Shown here: positions 36,148 to 44,778 of the stretch, piece by piece
Layout of the letters: every line of letters begins with the position of its first letter
Position numbering within the stretch: position 1 is the first letter of the stretch
Assembly: GCA_017561615.1 (NCBI GenBank)
Contig: JAFZBT010000150.1
Location: 1-46,525, forward strand
Length of the DNA stretch: 46,525 nt
From: Erysipelotrichaceae bacterium
GTDB taxonomy: Bacteria > Bacillota_I > Bacilli_A > Erysipelotrichales > Erysipelotrichaceae
Direction: 5' to 3'
The notes under the pieces: model-generated
Database searches by the model: none
Told to the model about the DNA's origin: nothing
Seen by the model: the letters and a program-made list of their open reading frames with translations, nothing else
Program-made: the position numbers and the translations under genes

Positions 36148-36813
36148 TTACAGCGAAGTACTCAGCACGATCAGCAGCAGTCCGACAAAGTAGGTAAGGC
36201 TGTTGGCCCTTACCAGCCATCTGTTCTCTCCGAAAACATAGTTATAGAGGGTAAGAATGATGTCGGAGATCATGAACATGAAGGAACCGATGCCCATGAC
36301 CCTGTAGGCGGATCCTGCCGGTGCCAGCAGAAACAGCGCCAGACCGGTAATGCCGTGGGTATAGATCGAAGACAGATAGAAAGTCATCGGCCATTTCATC
36401 TTGCCGAGTTTGAACCTATTCGGCCATTTGCTGCAGGCAAAGATGAAAGCTCCCAGCATCAGCGCGACGACCAGGAATACCCAGCCGAAATCCCGGAATC
36501 TGTAACCCATGTCACAGATGACCATCATTTCGTAGAAGATGAAGCAGACGTTACCGGCCAGAAAGAAGTCGCCTCCCCGGTTGAAGTCAAACACCAGGAA
36601 GATGTCCCCCAGCCAGGCAAAGATCAGGGCAATGATCAGAACCGTGTGAAAACTGCTGAAAGGATGCCTGGAAGCGGTGTAGTAGATACCGTAGACCAGA
36701 TACATCGTCGCCATTATGTACTTGTTGAGGGCGCGGTAACGCTTGGTCTCGGATGTTCTGGTAAAGAAATAACAGAACAGGGCAATCAGATAAACGGCAA
36801 TAAACAACATCAT
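36148..36813 (-). CDS. YhhN/TMEM86-family membrane protein (lysoplasmalogenase-like)
   Basis: 221 aa from the ATG at 36813 (AGGA seven bases upstream; an upstream extension to 36930 would overlap the preceding gene). About eight hydrophobic helices fill the chain. The conserved WLGDIFLVF and later FMISDIILTLYNY segments carry the paired Asp residues of the YhhN/TMEM86 family, whose animal members hydrolyse the vinyl-ether bond of lysoplasmalogens. Substrate in this organism is unproven. It is last in a four-gene operon with a lipid kinase, a CrtI-like flavoprotein and an iron-sulfur reductase. Confidence 0.85.
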   Translation of the reverse strand: MMLFIAVYLIALFCYFFTRTSETKRYRALNKYIMATMYLVYGIYYTASRHPFSSFHTVLIIALIFAWLGDIFLVFDFNRGGDFFLAGNVCFIFYEMMVICDMGYRFRDFGWVFLVVALMLGAFIFACSKWPNRFKLGKMKWPMTFYLSSIYTHGITGLALFLLAPAGSAYRVMGIGSFMFMISDIILTLYNYVFGENRWLVRANSLTYFVGLLLIVLSTSL

Positions 36814-36826
36814 ATTTCGTTCCTCA

Positions 36827-37975
36827 CTATTCAAATACCGGTATGTCGATTTCCAGGTCCGAAAGCGGATAGGTGACACACGGATGTATGTAACCGAACT
36901 TGCGGTCAGCCTGACGGCGGAAGTCGTCATGTTCTTCCACCAGGTACTGGCCGGAAATCAGCCGGCTGTGGCAGAATCCGCAGACACCGCTGCGGCAGCG
37001 GACCAGCGCCGGGATGCCTGCTCTTTCCAGAGCGGTGATCAGCGTTTCCCCGCTGCGGGCCGTCAGATCATAGACGCCATCGCGGATGTGGACCCTGAGA
37101 CGGAAGATCTTCATCTCATCCGTCAGCCGGTCACCTGCGCAGTTGCGTTCCTTTCTTATCCTGCTGATGTCCAGCGCCTGCAGTTCGTGGCTGACAAAGT
37201 CATACATGGCATTGGGGCCGCACATGAATACGCTGGTATCCTTATCAATATGCTGTCTGAGCAGATCGGCATTGATGAAGCCGTTAATGTAATCTTCCGT
37301 TTCTTCGTCGGAAAGCACCGGTATTACCGTCATTCTTCCGTCACTGTATGCCAGCGGGTCAATCAGCAGATGCTGACGGGTACGGACACCGTAGAGAACG
37401 GTTATCCGGAAGTCCTCGCTGCCTTCGCGGATGGCCTTCATCATGGCAATAAACGGCGTTATGCCGCTGCCGCCGGCAACCGCCAGAATGTGATTGCCGT
37501 CGCGGATGTCGTCATGGCAGAAATCGCCTGAGGGTTCGCTCATTCTCAGCTTACTGCCGATCTGTGCTTCGTCGATCAGCCAGCTGGAGAAGATGCCCTG
37601 GCGCTGAACAATGATCTCCAGCCTGCCTTCCAGGGCCTGTTTCGGTGAAGAGGCGATGGAATAGGGCCGGCTGAGATAGGATTCATGAACCGGCGCGGAA
37701 AGCGTCACGAACTGTCCGGCCCGGAAGTACGGGAACCGGCCATTCTCATCGGCAGGACGGAAGGTTATCTTCCAGCAGTCCTTCCCCACCGGCTGCCTGT
37801 CTACGATCCTTGCTTCCAGCAAGCCGGGATGCAGTGCTCTGGCCAGCCGGTTAACGCCGTATTCGGCAACCGGCAGATCAGCCGGACTGTCATTGATCAG
37901 TTCACGGCGCTTCTGAGGCATTTCCATGGCGCGTCTGATGTCTTCACCGGGAATGTTGCTTCTGGTAAACGTCAT
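36827..37975 (-). CDS. FAD/NAD(P)H oxidoreductase with C-terminal 2Fe-2S ferredoxin domain
   Basis: 382 aa from the ATG at 37975, which has AAGGAGG nine bases upstream; the longer frame to 38056 lies inside the preceding gene. Domains in order: an unusual 50-residue helical N-terminus, an FNR-like FAD domain with RPYS (103-106), an NAD(P)-binding domain with GGSGITP (168-174) and CGP (252-254), and a plant-type ferredoxin domain with C327, C332, C335 and C366. This layout is that of reductase components which pass electrons from NAD(P)H to a partner enzyme. No oxygenase is encoded nearby, and the flavoprotein directly upstream is the obvious candidate partner. Confidence 0.92.
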   Translation of the reverse strand: MTFTRSNIPGEDIRRAMEMPQKRRELINDSPADLPVAEYGVNRLARALHPGLLEARIVDRQPVGKDCWKITFRPADENGRFPYFRAGQFVTLSAPVHESYLSRPYSIASSPKQALEGRLEIIVQRQGIFSSWLIDEAQIGSKLRMSEPSGDFCHDDIRDGNHILAVAGGSGITPFIAMMKAIREGSEDFRITVLYGVRTRQHLLIDPLAYSDGRMTVIPVLSDEETEDYINGFINADLLRQHIDKDTSVFMCGPNAMYDFVSHELQALDISRIRKERNCAGDRLTDEMKIFRLRVHIRDGVYDLTARSGETLITALERAGIPALVRCRSGVCGFCHSRLISGQYLVEEHDDFRRQADRKFGYIHPCVTYPLSDLEIDIPVFE

Positions 37976-37976
37976 G

Positions 37977-39509
37977 TTACTGCGCCTCCTTTTCCATGTC
38001 TCTGAGCGTCCTGTTTGCTTCGTTGACGCCGGACTTGTAGCTGCTGGGATAGCCAAGCAGCCTTTCGCCGAAACCGCCGCCGATCCTCAGGCCGTCGACG
38101 CAGCGGTCTTCCTCGACCATCTGGATGCGGTTCATCAGGCCGTCATAGTATTGAGACTCATAACCGTAGATCGTTCCCTGCGGATGGCCGCAGTAGCGGG
38201 CATATGTTTCAGGCGTCGCGATCGCGATCTCTTCAATGTGATCATGCAGGTTTACGCCCGTAGCTTTCTCGAAGCGCTCGATCATCGTACGGGCGACCTG
38301 ATTCTTAACCCGGTAATAATCCTGTTCGCTGACATCGCTCCAGATGTCATCGGTAAACAGCGTCGTCATGTACATGATCGCCGTTCCTTCCGGCGAACAG
38401 TCCGGATCAGCGTTATTAAGACAGACCGTAGCCTGAGCGGCAGTATTGCCGATCTTCTTCATCGCTTCATACTGTGCGACATTGTCGCAGGTATCGTAAA
38501 TGAAGTAGTTGTGGTCCCTGATGCCCAGCTGTTGAGCTGAACGGTTGAGACCCAGGAAAACGGTAAATCCGCGGCCGGCCAGCTTGCGGAAGTTGGTCAG
38601 TTTTCTGGCTTTTTCCGGTACCGCTTGCGGATCCATCAGCCTGCCGTAGACGACATTAGGTGAAATGTCTGCGATGACATGGCGGCTTTCGATCACCCGT
38701 CCGTCCTTCAGTTCAACGCCGCAGACGTGTCCGCTTTCATCGGTCAGGATCCTGGTGACCTCGCTGTTGAACCAGATATCGCCGCCCAGTTCATGGATGC
38801 GCTGCTCAAAGGCCAGCGACAGTTCATGGGAGCGGTGCTTGGGAATGGCGGCGCCCTTGCTGAAGTAGCTGTAGACCATGTTGGCATAGTGCAGGAAACT
38901 GAGGTTATTGCCGTCAGCGCCCAGATAGCACCAGTAGGTATTGAGATTGTCAACGATGACCTTGGGATAGCCAAGCGCTTCGAACGCTTCATTGACGCTG
39001 TAGGATCCGCAGGCCAGATAGTCAGGATATTTCTCCATCATGACCTTGGGGTCCGGCTTTCCTCTGGAAAGGCTCAGATATTCCATGGCATCGCGGATCT
39101 GCTGACAGAGAGCGAAGAAGTGTCTGATGTATTTTTCGCCATCCGGGTGCAGCTGGTTATTGGCCTTGGCGAACTCTTCATAGCCGAAAGGCATGACGAA
39201 ATCATAGCCTTCCTTCTCACTGATCAGGTGATAGGCGTTCTTCAGCTGGATCCATTCGATCTTATCGGCTACACCGAGTTCTTCAAACAGCTTCCGGGTA
39301 CTGCCCGGCTGTTCAGGCGTGCCGATGCCGTTGAATTCATGCAGGGAAGCTTCGAATTCAAACCGGCCTCTGACAAAGCTGGTCGCAAAACCGCCCGGTA
39401 TGTTGTGCTTTTCACATACCAGACAGCTCTTTCCGGCATTCAGTATTCTTACCGCCGCCGCCAGGCCGCCGTTGCCGGCGCCGATGACGATGACATCATA
39501 CTTATTCAT
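37977..39509 (-). CDS. CrtI/retinol-saturase-like FAD oxidoreductase
   Basis: 510 aa. N-terminal dinucleotide motif VIVIGAGNGGLAAA (7-20), the EKHNIPGGFATSF block and C-terminal DGLRIGGGFG place it with phytoene-desaturase, carotenoid-isomerase and retinol-saturase relatives, which act on hydrophobic polyenes. Direction (desaturation, isomerisation or saturation) cannot be read from sequence. No other carotenoid gene (crtB, crtE) is in the window. It starts two bases after the lipid kinase gene, whose end supplies the GGAG site, and is followed one base later by the reductase, a tight coupling that suggests a reductive role. Confidence 0.88.
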   Translation of the reverse strand: MNKYDVIVIGAGNGGLAAAVRILNAGKSCLVCEKHNIPGGFATSFVRGRFEFEASLHEFNGIGTPEQPGSTRKLFEELGVADKIEWIQLKNAYHLISEKEGYDFVMPFGYEEFAKANNQLHPDGEKYIRHFFALCQQIRDAMEYLSLSRGKPDPKVMMEKYPDYLACGSYSVNEAFEALGYPKVIVDNLNTYWCYLGADGNNLSFLHYANMVYSYFSKGAAIPKHRSHELSLAFEQRIHELGGDIWFNSEVTRILTDESGHVCGVELKDGRVIESRHVIADISPNVVYGRLMDPQAVPEKARKLTNFRKLAGRGFTVFLGLNRSAQQLGIRDHNYFIYDTCDNVAQYEAMKKIGNTAAQATVCLNNADPDCSPEGTAIMYMTTLFTDDIWSDVSEQDYYRVKNQVARTMIERFEKATGVNLHDHIEEIAIATPETYARYCGHPQGTIYGYESQYYDGLMNRIQMVEEDRCVDGLRIGGGFGERLLGYPSSYKSGVNEANRTLRDMEKEAQ

Positions 39510-39511
39510 TT

Positions 39512-40363
39512 TCAGACTCCGGTTTCCACCGTATAGGTCAGTACGTTCTCCACGACATCGCCGTCGATCTGCAGAGCGCAGGGTTCATCAAAGCTGACCG
39601 TTACCTTTCTGCCTTTTCTGACCCGGCACCAGTCGGTCTTATTGACGTGTTCGCCCTTGTTCAGAGACGGGAAGCGCATCAGCGTTACGATCCTGCTCTT
39701 CTTGAAGATGGTCACGGATGAAACCAGTCCGTCATCGTCAAAGCGGTCCTGTGCAGGAGCGACCATCATGCCGCCGCCGTAGAAGCGGCCCTTCATCGTG
39801 GAAGCCAGCCAGACATTGTCGAATTCTTCAGTAACGCCATCAACCGTGACCTTGGCGTGCTTGAGATTATAGCCGCCCAATAGCAGCTTTATGGCGATGC
39901 TGCTGTAGTTGACCGGCTTGTCCGAAGTCTCTCTCTGGATGTCACCGACCCGGCAGGTCTCGCCATCCAGTCCATAGCCGATGCCGTTTAGGAAACGTCT
40001 CTGAATGCCGTTGACGGTTATCAGGGGCAGGTTCTTCAGAAAAGGCCTGAGGTCAATGCGGTCATGATGGACGTATTTTTCGTTATCACGGTAGAAGTCA
40101 TTGCCGCTGCCGCACTTGATGTAGTACAGCGGATTCTTGAATTCATAGCCGTAGATGTCATTGGCAAAATGATTGACGGTGCCGTCACCGCCGGTCAGGA
40201 TGACTTCGTCTTCCGGTTTAAGCGAATCAAAGAACTGCTTCAGGTCCTTGATATCCAGAAGACTGGTAAACTGACACTCCACATTATGTGCCTGAGCCCA
40301 ATTGCGGGCGTCTTCTTCTCCGCGGGAATTATTGGCCAGCGGATTATACAGTAAGTAGATCAT
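39512..40363 (-). CDS. Diacylglycerol/lipid kinase family protein
   Basis: 283 aa from the ATG at 40363 (GAGGAG five bases upstream). DAGK catalytic domain with the nucleotide motif GGDGT (58-62) and GSGND (85-89), plus the C-terminal beta-sandwich typical of YegS/DgkB/BmrU-like enzymes. It phosphorylates diacylglycerol or another lipid alcohol. Since dgkA is missing from the ybeY-cdd interval, this soluble enzyme might supply that activity, but its operon with redox enzymes points to a more specific lipid. First gene of the four-gene operon. Confidence 0.9.
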   Translation of the reverse strand: MIYLLYNPLANNSRGEEDARNWAQAHNVECQFTSLLDIKDLKQFFDSLKPEDEVILTGGDGTVNHFANDIYGYEFKNPLYYIKCGSGNDFYRDNEKYVHHDRIDLRPFLKNLPLITVNGIQRRFLNGIGYGLDGETCRVGDIQRETSDKPVNYSSIAIKLLLGGYNLKHAKVTVDGVTEEFDNVWLASTMKGRFYGGGMMVAPAQDRFDDDGLVSSVTIFKKSRIVTLMRFPSLNKGEHVNKTDWCRVRKGRKVTVSFDEPCALQIDGDVVENVLTYTVETGV

Positions 40364-40462
40364 ATATTCTCCTCTCACAGGTTTTCGGCCTGCATAATTA
40401 TTTAATGATTTCTGAATACCGGCCTCAGCCGAAGGCCGAAGCAGAGTCATGTCTCTATAACT

Positions 40463-40490
40463 ATAATATCATATTTAATTCAGGTGAAAA
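40463..40490 (-). promoter_or_regulatory. Probable promoter of the lipid redox operon
   Basis: TGA-TATTAT extended -10 (hexamer 40463-40468), 16-bp spacer, -35 TTTTCA (40485-40490). The leader of about 95 bases contains GC-rich self-complementary CGGCC...GAGGCCG that could fold. The remaining sequence in the 200-bp gap is the upstream terminator. Confidence 0.5.
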
Positions 40491-40516
40491 TGCCGAGCTT
40501 TACCGCAAAACGCAGG

Positions 40517-40539
40517 AAAAAAGCCGCCTGAGCGGCTTT
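40517..40539 (-). terminator. Intrinsic terminator after the small membrane protein gene
   Basis: Eight-bp stem (40520-40527 with 40532-40539), 4-base loop, T run on minus. Confidence 0.85.
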
Positions 40540-40565
40540 CGATTCATACATGGGAGAAGAATGCT

Positions 40566-40955
40566 TCAGCGCTGAGTCTCCAGCATGTCGATGACGCTGG
40601 TGATCTTCTTCCAGCTGATCTTCTGCTTTTCCGTTTCCATCTGCTTCAGGTATTCGGCGTTATTGTCATAGAGACGGGAGAGAACATAGGCATGGTAATA
40701 TCTTCCAAAGGCTTCGTATTGAGAAGCATCAACCTGCAGCTGATCTTCGGCATACTCATTTGTCACAGTATAGACATAGACGCGGTGATACTCGCCATTG
40801 CTGAAGGCCTCATCCAGATCGCTCAGTCCGTAGCTGCGGTTCCCGTAGCTGATGTCCCTGCGGATCTCGGTGAACAGCGCCAGGGCATTGAAGAACAGAA
40901 CGATGGCAAAGAACAGAATGGCCAGACGGGCCAGTGATTTCCATTTACTCTTCAT
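40566..40955 (-). CDS. Small membrane-anchored protein of unknown function
   Basis: 129 aa. One hydrophobic helix at about 9-29 after a basic start (MKSKWKSLAR), so a signal anchor with the remaining 100 residues probably outside. That part is Tyr-rich, mostly helical, with no Cys and no recognised motif. Its ATG overlaps the upstream zinc-ribbon gene by 11 bases, so the two are coupled. It resembles the post-TM halves of the two upstream proteins in style (Tyr/Glu-rich helices) but has no zinc ribbon; common origin is only a guess. Confidence 0.75.
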   Translation of the reverse strand: MKSKWKSLARLAILFFAIVLFFNALALFTEIRRDISYGNRSYGLSDLDEAFSNGEYHRVYVYTVTNEYAEDQLQVDASQYEAFGRYYHAYVLSRLYDNNAEYLKQMETEKQKISWKKITSVIDMLETQR

Positions 40956-41664
40956 AAGCTAACCTCTCATTGATGAGGATCAGAAGTGCTGAGGAACTCA
41001 GTTCCTCGATGGACGCGATGTCCTCTTCATTCAGGTGCAGATAAACCTTCAGAACGCGGTCGACTTCTCCGTTTATCCGCTCAACGCATTCAGCCATTGT
41101 GGCACTGAGATCCCTTCTCTGGGCATAACGGTAGCTTTCCTTGAAATCACCGATATACTGACACAGACGCACCAGAGGATCATCGTAATTATTGGTTCCG
41201 TAATAATAGTTGTTCACGTTTTCCATGATCCGATTGTAGCTTTCCGCCAGTGAACTGATCGTCAGGTATTCACTGTATTGGGAATACGACAGTACGAATT
41301 TATCGCAGAAAACCTTGAATTCGATGAATTCGCCTTTCTGAAGCAGTTCATCCATTCTGGCCGTTATCTCTTGTTTTGACATCCGGGAAGCGCTGATCCT
41401 TTCAGCGATCTCATAGCTGGCACTGTGCAGGGGAACCAGTATCAGATTGGCAAGCAGCAGGATCGCCAGGATCACCAGCAGTGAATAGCCGCGGCTGACC
41501 TTCCTGACTTCCTCCGTAACTTCTTTCCGGGCGGAATCATATTCCTTTTCGAGCTTATTCAGCTTTCGGAGATGTTCCTGAGCTTCCGGATTCGGTGTTC
41601 CGCAATGCGGACATACGCCGTCCTTCAGGGACAGCGGTGCTCCGCAGTTCTTGCAATTGACCAT
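40945..41664 (-). CDS. Zinc-ribbon plus single-TM protein (paralogue 1)
   Basis: 239 aa. N-terminal zinc ribbon C4-x2-C7 ... C18-x2-C21, a charged helix (about 28-58), one strong membrane helix at about 61-79, then some 160 residues of Tyr/Glu-rich helices. The topology puts the ribbon in the cytoplasm and the helical domain outside. Function unknown. One base separates it from the upstream paralogue of the same architecture. Together they share the promoter at 42443-42471. Confidence 0.85.
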   Translation of the reverse strand: MVNCKNCGAPLSLKDGVCPHCGTPNPEAQEHLRKLNKLEKEYDSARKEVTEEVRKVSRGYSLLVILAILLLANLILVPLHSASYEIAERISASRMSKQEITARMDELLQKGEFIEFKVFCDKFVLSYSQYSEYLTISSLAESYNRIMENVNNYYYGTNNYDDPLVRLCQYIGDFKESYRYAQRRDLSATMAECVERINGEVDRVLKVYLHLNEEDIASIEELSSSALLILINERLAYEE

Positions 41665-41665
41665 G

Positions 41666-42388
41666 CTAATCCTCCTTTACATAGCCTTCCAGGGCATCGG
41701 TATCGATGTATCCCTGCTTGTCGCTGTGCTGCTGATAGATCGTCTTCAGCTGCTCTTCATCAAAGCCATGGCTTTCCAGAATGTCCAGGATCTGCTGGCG
41801 CTGGGTTTGATACCTGGCGGTATCGGCGCCTTTCATGCGGTCCCTGCCGGTATAGAATTCCGGCCAGAACAGGTAATACAGCATCTTCTGCAGCTGATAC
41901 TTGCTGAAGCGCTGCTGCGTAATCATCTGCTCATATTCGTCAGCCAGCACATAGTCAGGGTAGTGACTCCACTTGCTGACGACGGAGATGTTTTCATAAT
42001 ACAGCTTCTTTATGGCCTTCAGATCGTCATTATGGTAATACTCTTCCAGCTTATCGATGTTGGCTTCATACCATTCAATGTCCGCAAGAGCCTTGCTGTC
42101 ATACTCATAGTTGTTGTGATAATTCACGTTGACTCTTAAAGCGCAGAGGTAAGCTGCCAGTACGATCACCGCCACGATGACAAACGAGCGGATCAGGGCT
42201 GACAGGATCGTCCGGCTCACCGACTGATGCGCCTCCTGTTTCAGTCCCAGCATCCGGTCGATCATGCCGGAAACGCGTTTTCTGAAGCCCTTGTAGGCGC
42301 CTTTCTTGTTCATGGTTCCGCAATAAGGGCAGTACTCCGTGTCTTCCGGATAAGCTGCCCCGCAGTTCTTGCAAATCAGTTCTTTCAT
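41666..42388 (-). CDS. Zinc-ribbon plus single-TM protein (paralogue 2)
   Basis: 240 aa. Zinc ribbon C6-x2-C9 ... C20-x2-C23, basic linker (KKGAYKGFRKRV), membrane helix at about 66-84, then a Tyr-rich helical domain of about 155 residues with LADEYEQM and DEEQLKTIYQQ segments. Same length and plan as its downstream neighbour, although sequence identity looks low outside the ribbon. No enzyme motif. It is the first gene of the 42388-40566 operon, with a consensus promoter and a weak ribosome site (GGTGA). Confidence 0.85.
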   Translation of the reverse strand: MKELICKNCGAAYPEDTEYCPYCGTMNKKGAYKGFRKRVSGMIDRMLGLKQEAHQSVSRTILSALIRSFVIVAVIVLAAYLCALRVNVNYHNNYEYDSKALADIEWYEANIDKLEEYYHNDDLKAIKKLYYENISVVSKWSHYPDYVLADEYEQMITQQRFSKYQLQKMLYYLFWPEFYTGRDRMKGADTARYQTQRQQILDILESHGFDEEQLKTIYQQHSDKQGYIDTDALEGYVKED

Positions 42389-42442
42389 AATGTCATTTCA
42401 CCAGTTTACGAGTGCTTCCGTCACTCATCTTTAACCGTGTTT

Positions 42443-42471
42443 ATTATAGGTCGGCCATGCGTAACGGTCAA
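42443..42471 (-). promoter_or_regulatory. SigmaA promoter of the zinc-ribbon/TM operon
   Basis: -35 TTGACC (42466-42471), 17-bp spacer, perfect -10 TATAAT (42443-42448), leader of about 48 bases. It separates this trio from the SPFH/TPM genes transcriptionally. Confidence 0.88.
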
Positions 42472-42503
42472 CAACGCCAGGCATATGCTGTTTGCGCCAA
42501 TGT

Positions 42504-42534
42504 AAAAGACAGCCTTCAAACTGAAGACTGTCTT
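42504..42534 (-). terminator. Intrinsic terminator of the TPM gene
   Basis: Thirteen-bp stem with one G-U pair (42506-42518 with 42522-42534), 3-base loop, TTTTA on minus. Confidence 0.85.
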
Positions 42535-42547
42535 CTCTGAAGCAGAA

Positions 42548-43633
42548 TCAGAATCCTCTGCGTCCGCCGCCGCCGTGGGTGGCTCCGGATGATGAGGTAT
42601 GGGTTGACGAACCGCCGGAGAAGGAACCTCCGTGGCCGCCGCCTGATGAACTGCTGTGGCTGCTGCTCTCATGCGGTCTGGCTGTGCGGCTGGTCCGTGA
42701 ATACAGATAGTGATCATGGAAGTTGTGCAGATTGAAACTGCCTCTCTCCACATAGCTGTCCGCCTCGTACTTGCGGCGTACGGACTTGTTCTTTCCCTTC
42801 ATGATCCCGGTTCCGATCAGCGCTGCCAGTAATCCGGTGCTTCCGGATACGGCTCCGCCGGTCAGCAGGTTATACGGCAGCTTTTCGGCTACCATGTAGA
42901 TGTCATATTCAGCTGATCCTCTGACGGTCAGATCATCCGGCTTTCTGTACTTGTCTGAAATGCCTTCGCATCTGATCGTATAGACCGCATTGGTGTCTTC
43001 GCTCATGACATCGGTGTAGCCTTCGCCGTTGTCCACATAGATCATGGCGATGTAGTTGCCGTTATTGTCATAGACATCGAAATGTCCGTTCAGCCTCTTT
43101 CCGTCTTCGGATGTCAGGTGAATGTACAGCCTGTTGTAGTAGATGTCCACCGGCTTGTCATTGATGGCTCTGTTCATGTAATAGTCGCAGAGATCACCGT
43201 ATTTGATGATGGCCTTGGAAAAATCATCCCCCATCAGATCGACGACTTCATCGGCAATGCACTCCAGACCGTAATCAGTGAAGTATTCTATGCATTTGCC
43301 GGATGTAGTCATGTACATTTCCCGGCCGCCCATGTCGATCACCAGCATGATTCCCGACCTGTCAGAGCCGCGTCCGAAGCCGTGAGCATCGTAGTAATCG
43401 TCGGCAAAGTCGATCAGGTCCTTGCCGGCCGTGTCATTGGCGATCAGCGCAATGACATCTACGCCGTACCGGTCGCTTACTTCCTGCAGCTTCTGCTCGC
43501 AGGCGCTGAGCTCTTCCGCGGTCAGAGCGCCATACTCATCGATGACCAGTGACTGCTTGGCCAGCACGCCCAAGGGCATGCACATCATGATCATGACTGC
43601 CAGGATGGCAGATAACTTGATTAATCTCTTCAT
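42548..43633 (-). CDS. TPM-domain secreted/membrane protein (YdjH/YgcG-like)
   Basis: 361 aa from the ATG at 43633 (AGGAGGT site; the longer frame to 43825 overlaps the preceding gene). Signal peptide 1-25 (MPLGVLA then KQ), TPM domain about 29-160 (VIDEYGALTAEE; RGSDRSGIMLVIDMGGREMY), a Tyr-rich region, a hydrophobic helix near 255-278, and a tail of Ser, His and Gly ending GGGGRRGF. TPM domains bind metal or act in acid-phosphatase-like or photosystem-repair roles; in Bacillus, YdjH works with YdjG and YdjI in membrane stress. It lies 11 bp after the YdjG-like gene. Confidence 0.88.
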   Translation of the reverse strand: MKRLIKLSAILAVMIMMCMPLGVLAKQSLVIDEYGALTAEELSACEQKLQEVSDRYGVDVIALIANDTAGKDLIDFADDYYDAHGFGRGSDRSGIMLVIDMGGREMYMTTSGKCIEYFTDYGLECIADEVVDLMGDDFSKAIIKYGDLCDYYMNRAINDKPVDIYYNRLYIHLTSEDGKRLNGHFDVYDNNGNYIAMIYVDNGEGYTDVMSEDTNAVYTIRCEGISDKYRKPDDLTVRGSAEYDIYMVAEKLPYNLLTGGAVSGSTGLLAALIGTGIMKGKNKSVRRKYEADSYVERGSFNLHNFHDHYLYSRTSRTARPHESSSHSSSSGGGHGGSFSGGSSTHTSSSGATHGGGGRRGF

Positions 43634-43644
43634 TACCTTACCTC

Positions 43645-44733
43645 CTAAAACAGCTTGAGCAGATAGGTTGCCACAAATACCAGGGCGCTGACAATGGCAA
43701 AGATTGAAGCGAAGGAGCGGGCATACAGGCTCTTGTCCGTCGGCAGGTCGCCGATCAGCTTGCCGGTCTGACCGTTCATGGCGAAGTAGTACTTCTGCCC
43801 CTGATAGGTCGTTACCAGCAGCCATACCGGCAGCAGGCAGTACTTGGCTCTTTCACTCAAAAGCCGCATGTTCATGCCCTGCGAGCGCACTGAGGAATAA
43901 CCGCTGACCGTCGACTCAATGGCTGAGGCGGTGGTGTTGCGGATCCGCTCATTGGCCTTCCGGCCGCTTTCTTCAGCGGTAATGTCGAACTTGTCGGCAA
44001 AATAACCGGCCAGATAGTTCATGTTGAAATCGACAGCTTCACGCATGTCAAACGGCTCGATCGATTCCATCATTGCGGTATCCATCTTGGTGGAACCGTT
44101 AGCGGGAACGTTGTCAAAGCTTATTGAACCGTCACGGAAGACATTGTAGTAGCGGGTTTCCGTATAGTCGTAGTCCCGGTCCGACCAGTGTCTTTCCCTG
44201 GTGGCCACATAGCGCGCCCGGGCATTGACATCGGCGTCATACAGCCAGAACGGCACATAGACGCCCTTGATCTCCTGCATGTGCTTTTCCGCCTTAAAGG
44301 ACTTGGGAGCCAGCGGCTTGTCAGAGACATGCTTGCGGTACTGTTCGATGGCCTGCTGCTTGTTGAACTTGAAGGGGATGACCTTGTCCGGTCTGAGCGA
44401 ACCCTTGAACTGGTTTACCATGACGACCGGGTTGCCGCAATACGGGCAGCTGGTGGCTGCGGTGGTTTCATCAGTAATGATGTCGCCGCCGCAGCTCTTG
44501 CATACATATTCGCGGATGTTCTGGACTTCCTGCTGGCTCCACTGGCCATCAGGCTGAGCAGTCCAGCTGATGTCGTTATCAACGGTCTCAGCCAGATCCT
44601 GGTCATATTCCTTCATCATCTCGACGTCAAATTCAGAATGGCAGAACGGGCACTTAAGATTCTGTGTTGATGAGTCGAATGCAAGTATCCCACCGCAGTT
44701 CGGACATTTGTACTCTCTTAATTCATCACTCAT
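43645..44733 (-). CDS. TFIIB-type zinc-ribbon membrane protein (YdjG-like)
   Basis: 362 aa from the ATG at 44733 (GGGAGGT five bases upstream). Two zinc ribbons, C10/C13/C28/C31 and C78/C81/C96/C99, then a soluble domain with VYVPFWLYDADV, typical of YdjG-like proteins often mislabelled as primosomal helicases, and a single C-terminal membrane helix at about 338-360. Probably a tail-anchored cytoplasmic protein. It lies between the three-ribbon protein and the TPM gene, matching the Bacillus ydjG-ydjH order. Confidence 0.88.
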   Translation of the reverse strand: MSDELREYKCPNCGGILAFDSSTQNLKCPFCHSEFDVEMMKEYDQDLAETVDNDISWTAQPDGQWSQQEVQNIREYVCKSCGGDIITDETTAATSCPYCGNPVVMVNQFKGSLRPDKVIPFKFNKQQAIEQYRKHVSDKPLAPKSFKAEKHMQEIKGVYVPFWLYDADVNARARYVATRERHWSDRDYDYTETRYYNVFRDGSISFDNVPANGSTKMDTAMMESIEPFDMREAVDFNMNYLAGYFADKFDITAEESGRKANERIRNTTASAIESTVSGYSSVRSQGMNMRLLSERAKYCLLPVWLLVTTYQGQKYYFAMNGQTGKLIGDLPTDKSLYARSFASIFAIVSALVFVATYLLKLF

Positions 44734-44778
44734 AAATAACCTCCCGTAACAGCCGGCTTGCACCAGCTGTTATTCTTT

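Noticed and set aside
42634..43825. Upstream extensions of the TPM, YhhN-like, reductase and lipid kinase frames to earlier ATGs
   Set aside because: The extensions overlap preceding genes or terminators, lack family similarity, and better ribosome sites sit at the internal ATGs chosen.
43645..44733. YdjG-like protein as primosomal helicase PriA
   Set aside because: Only the zinc-ribbon resembles PriA; there are no helicase motifs and the C-terminus is a membrane helix.
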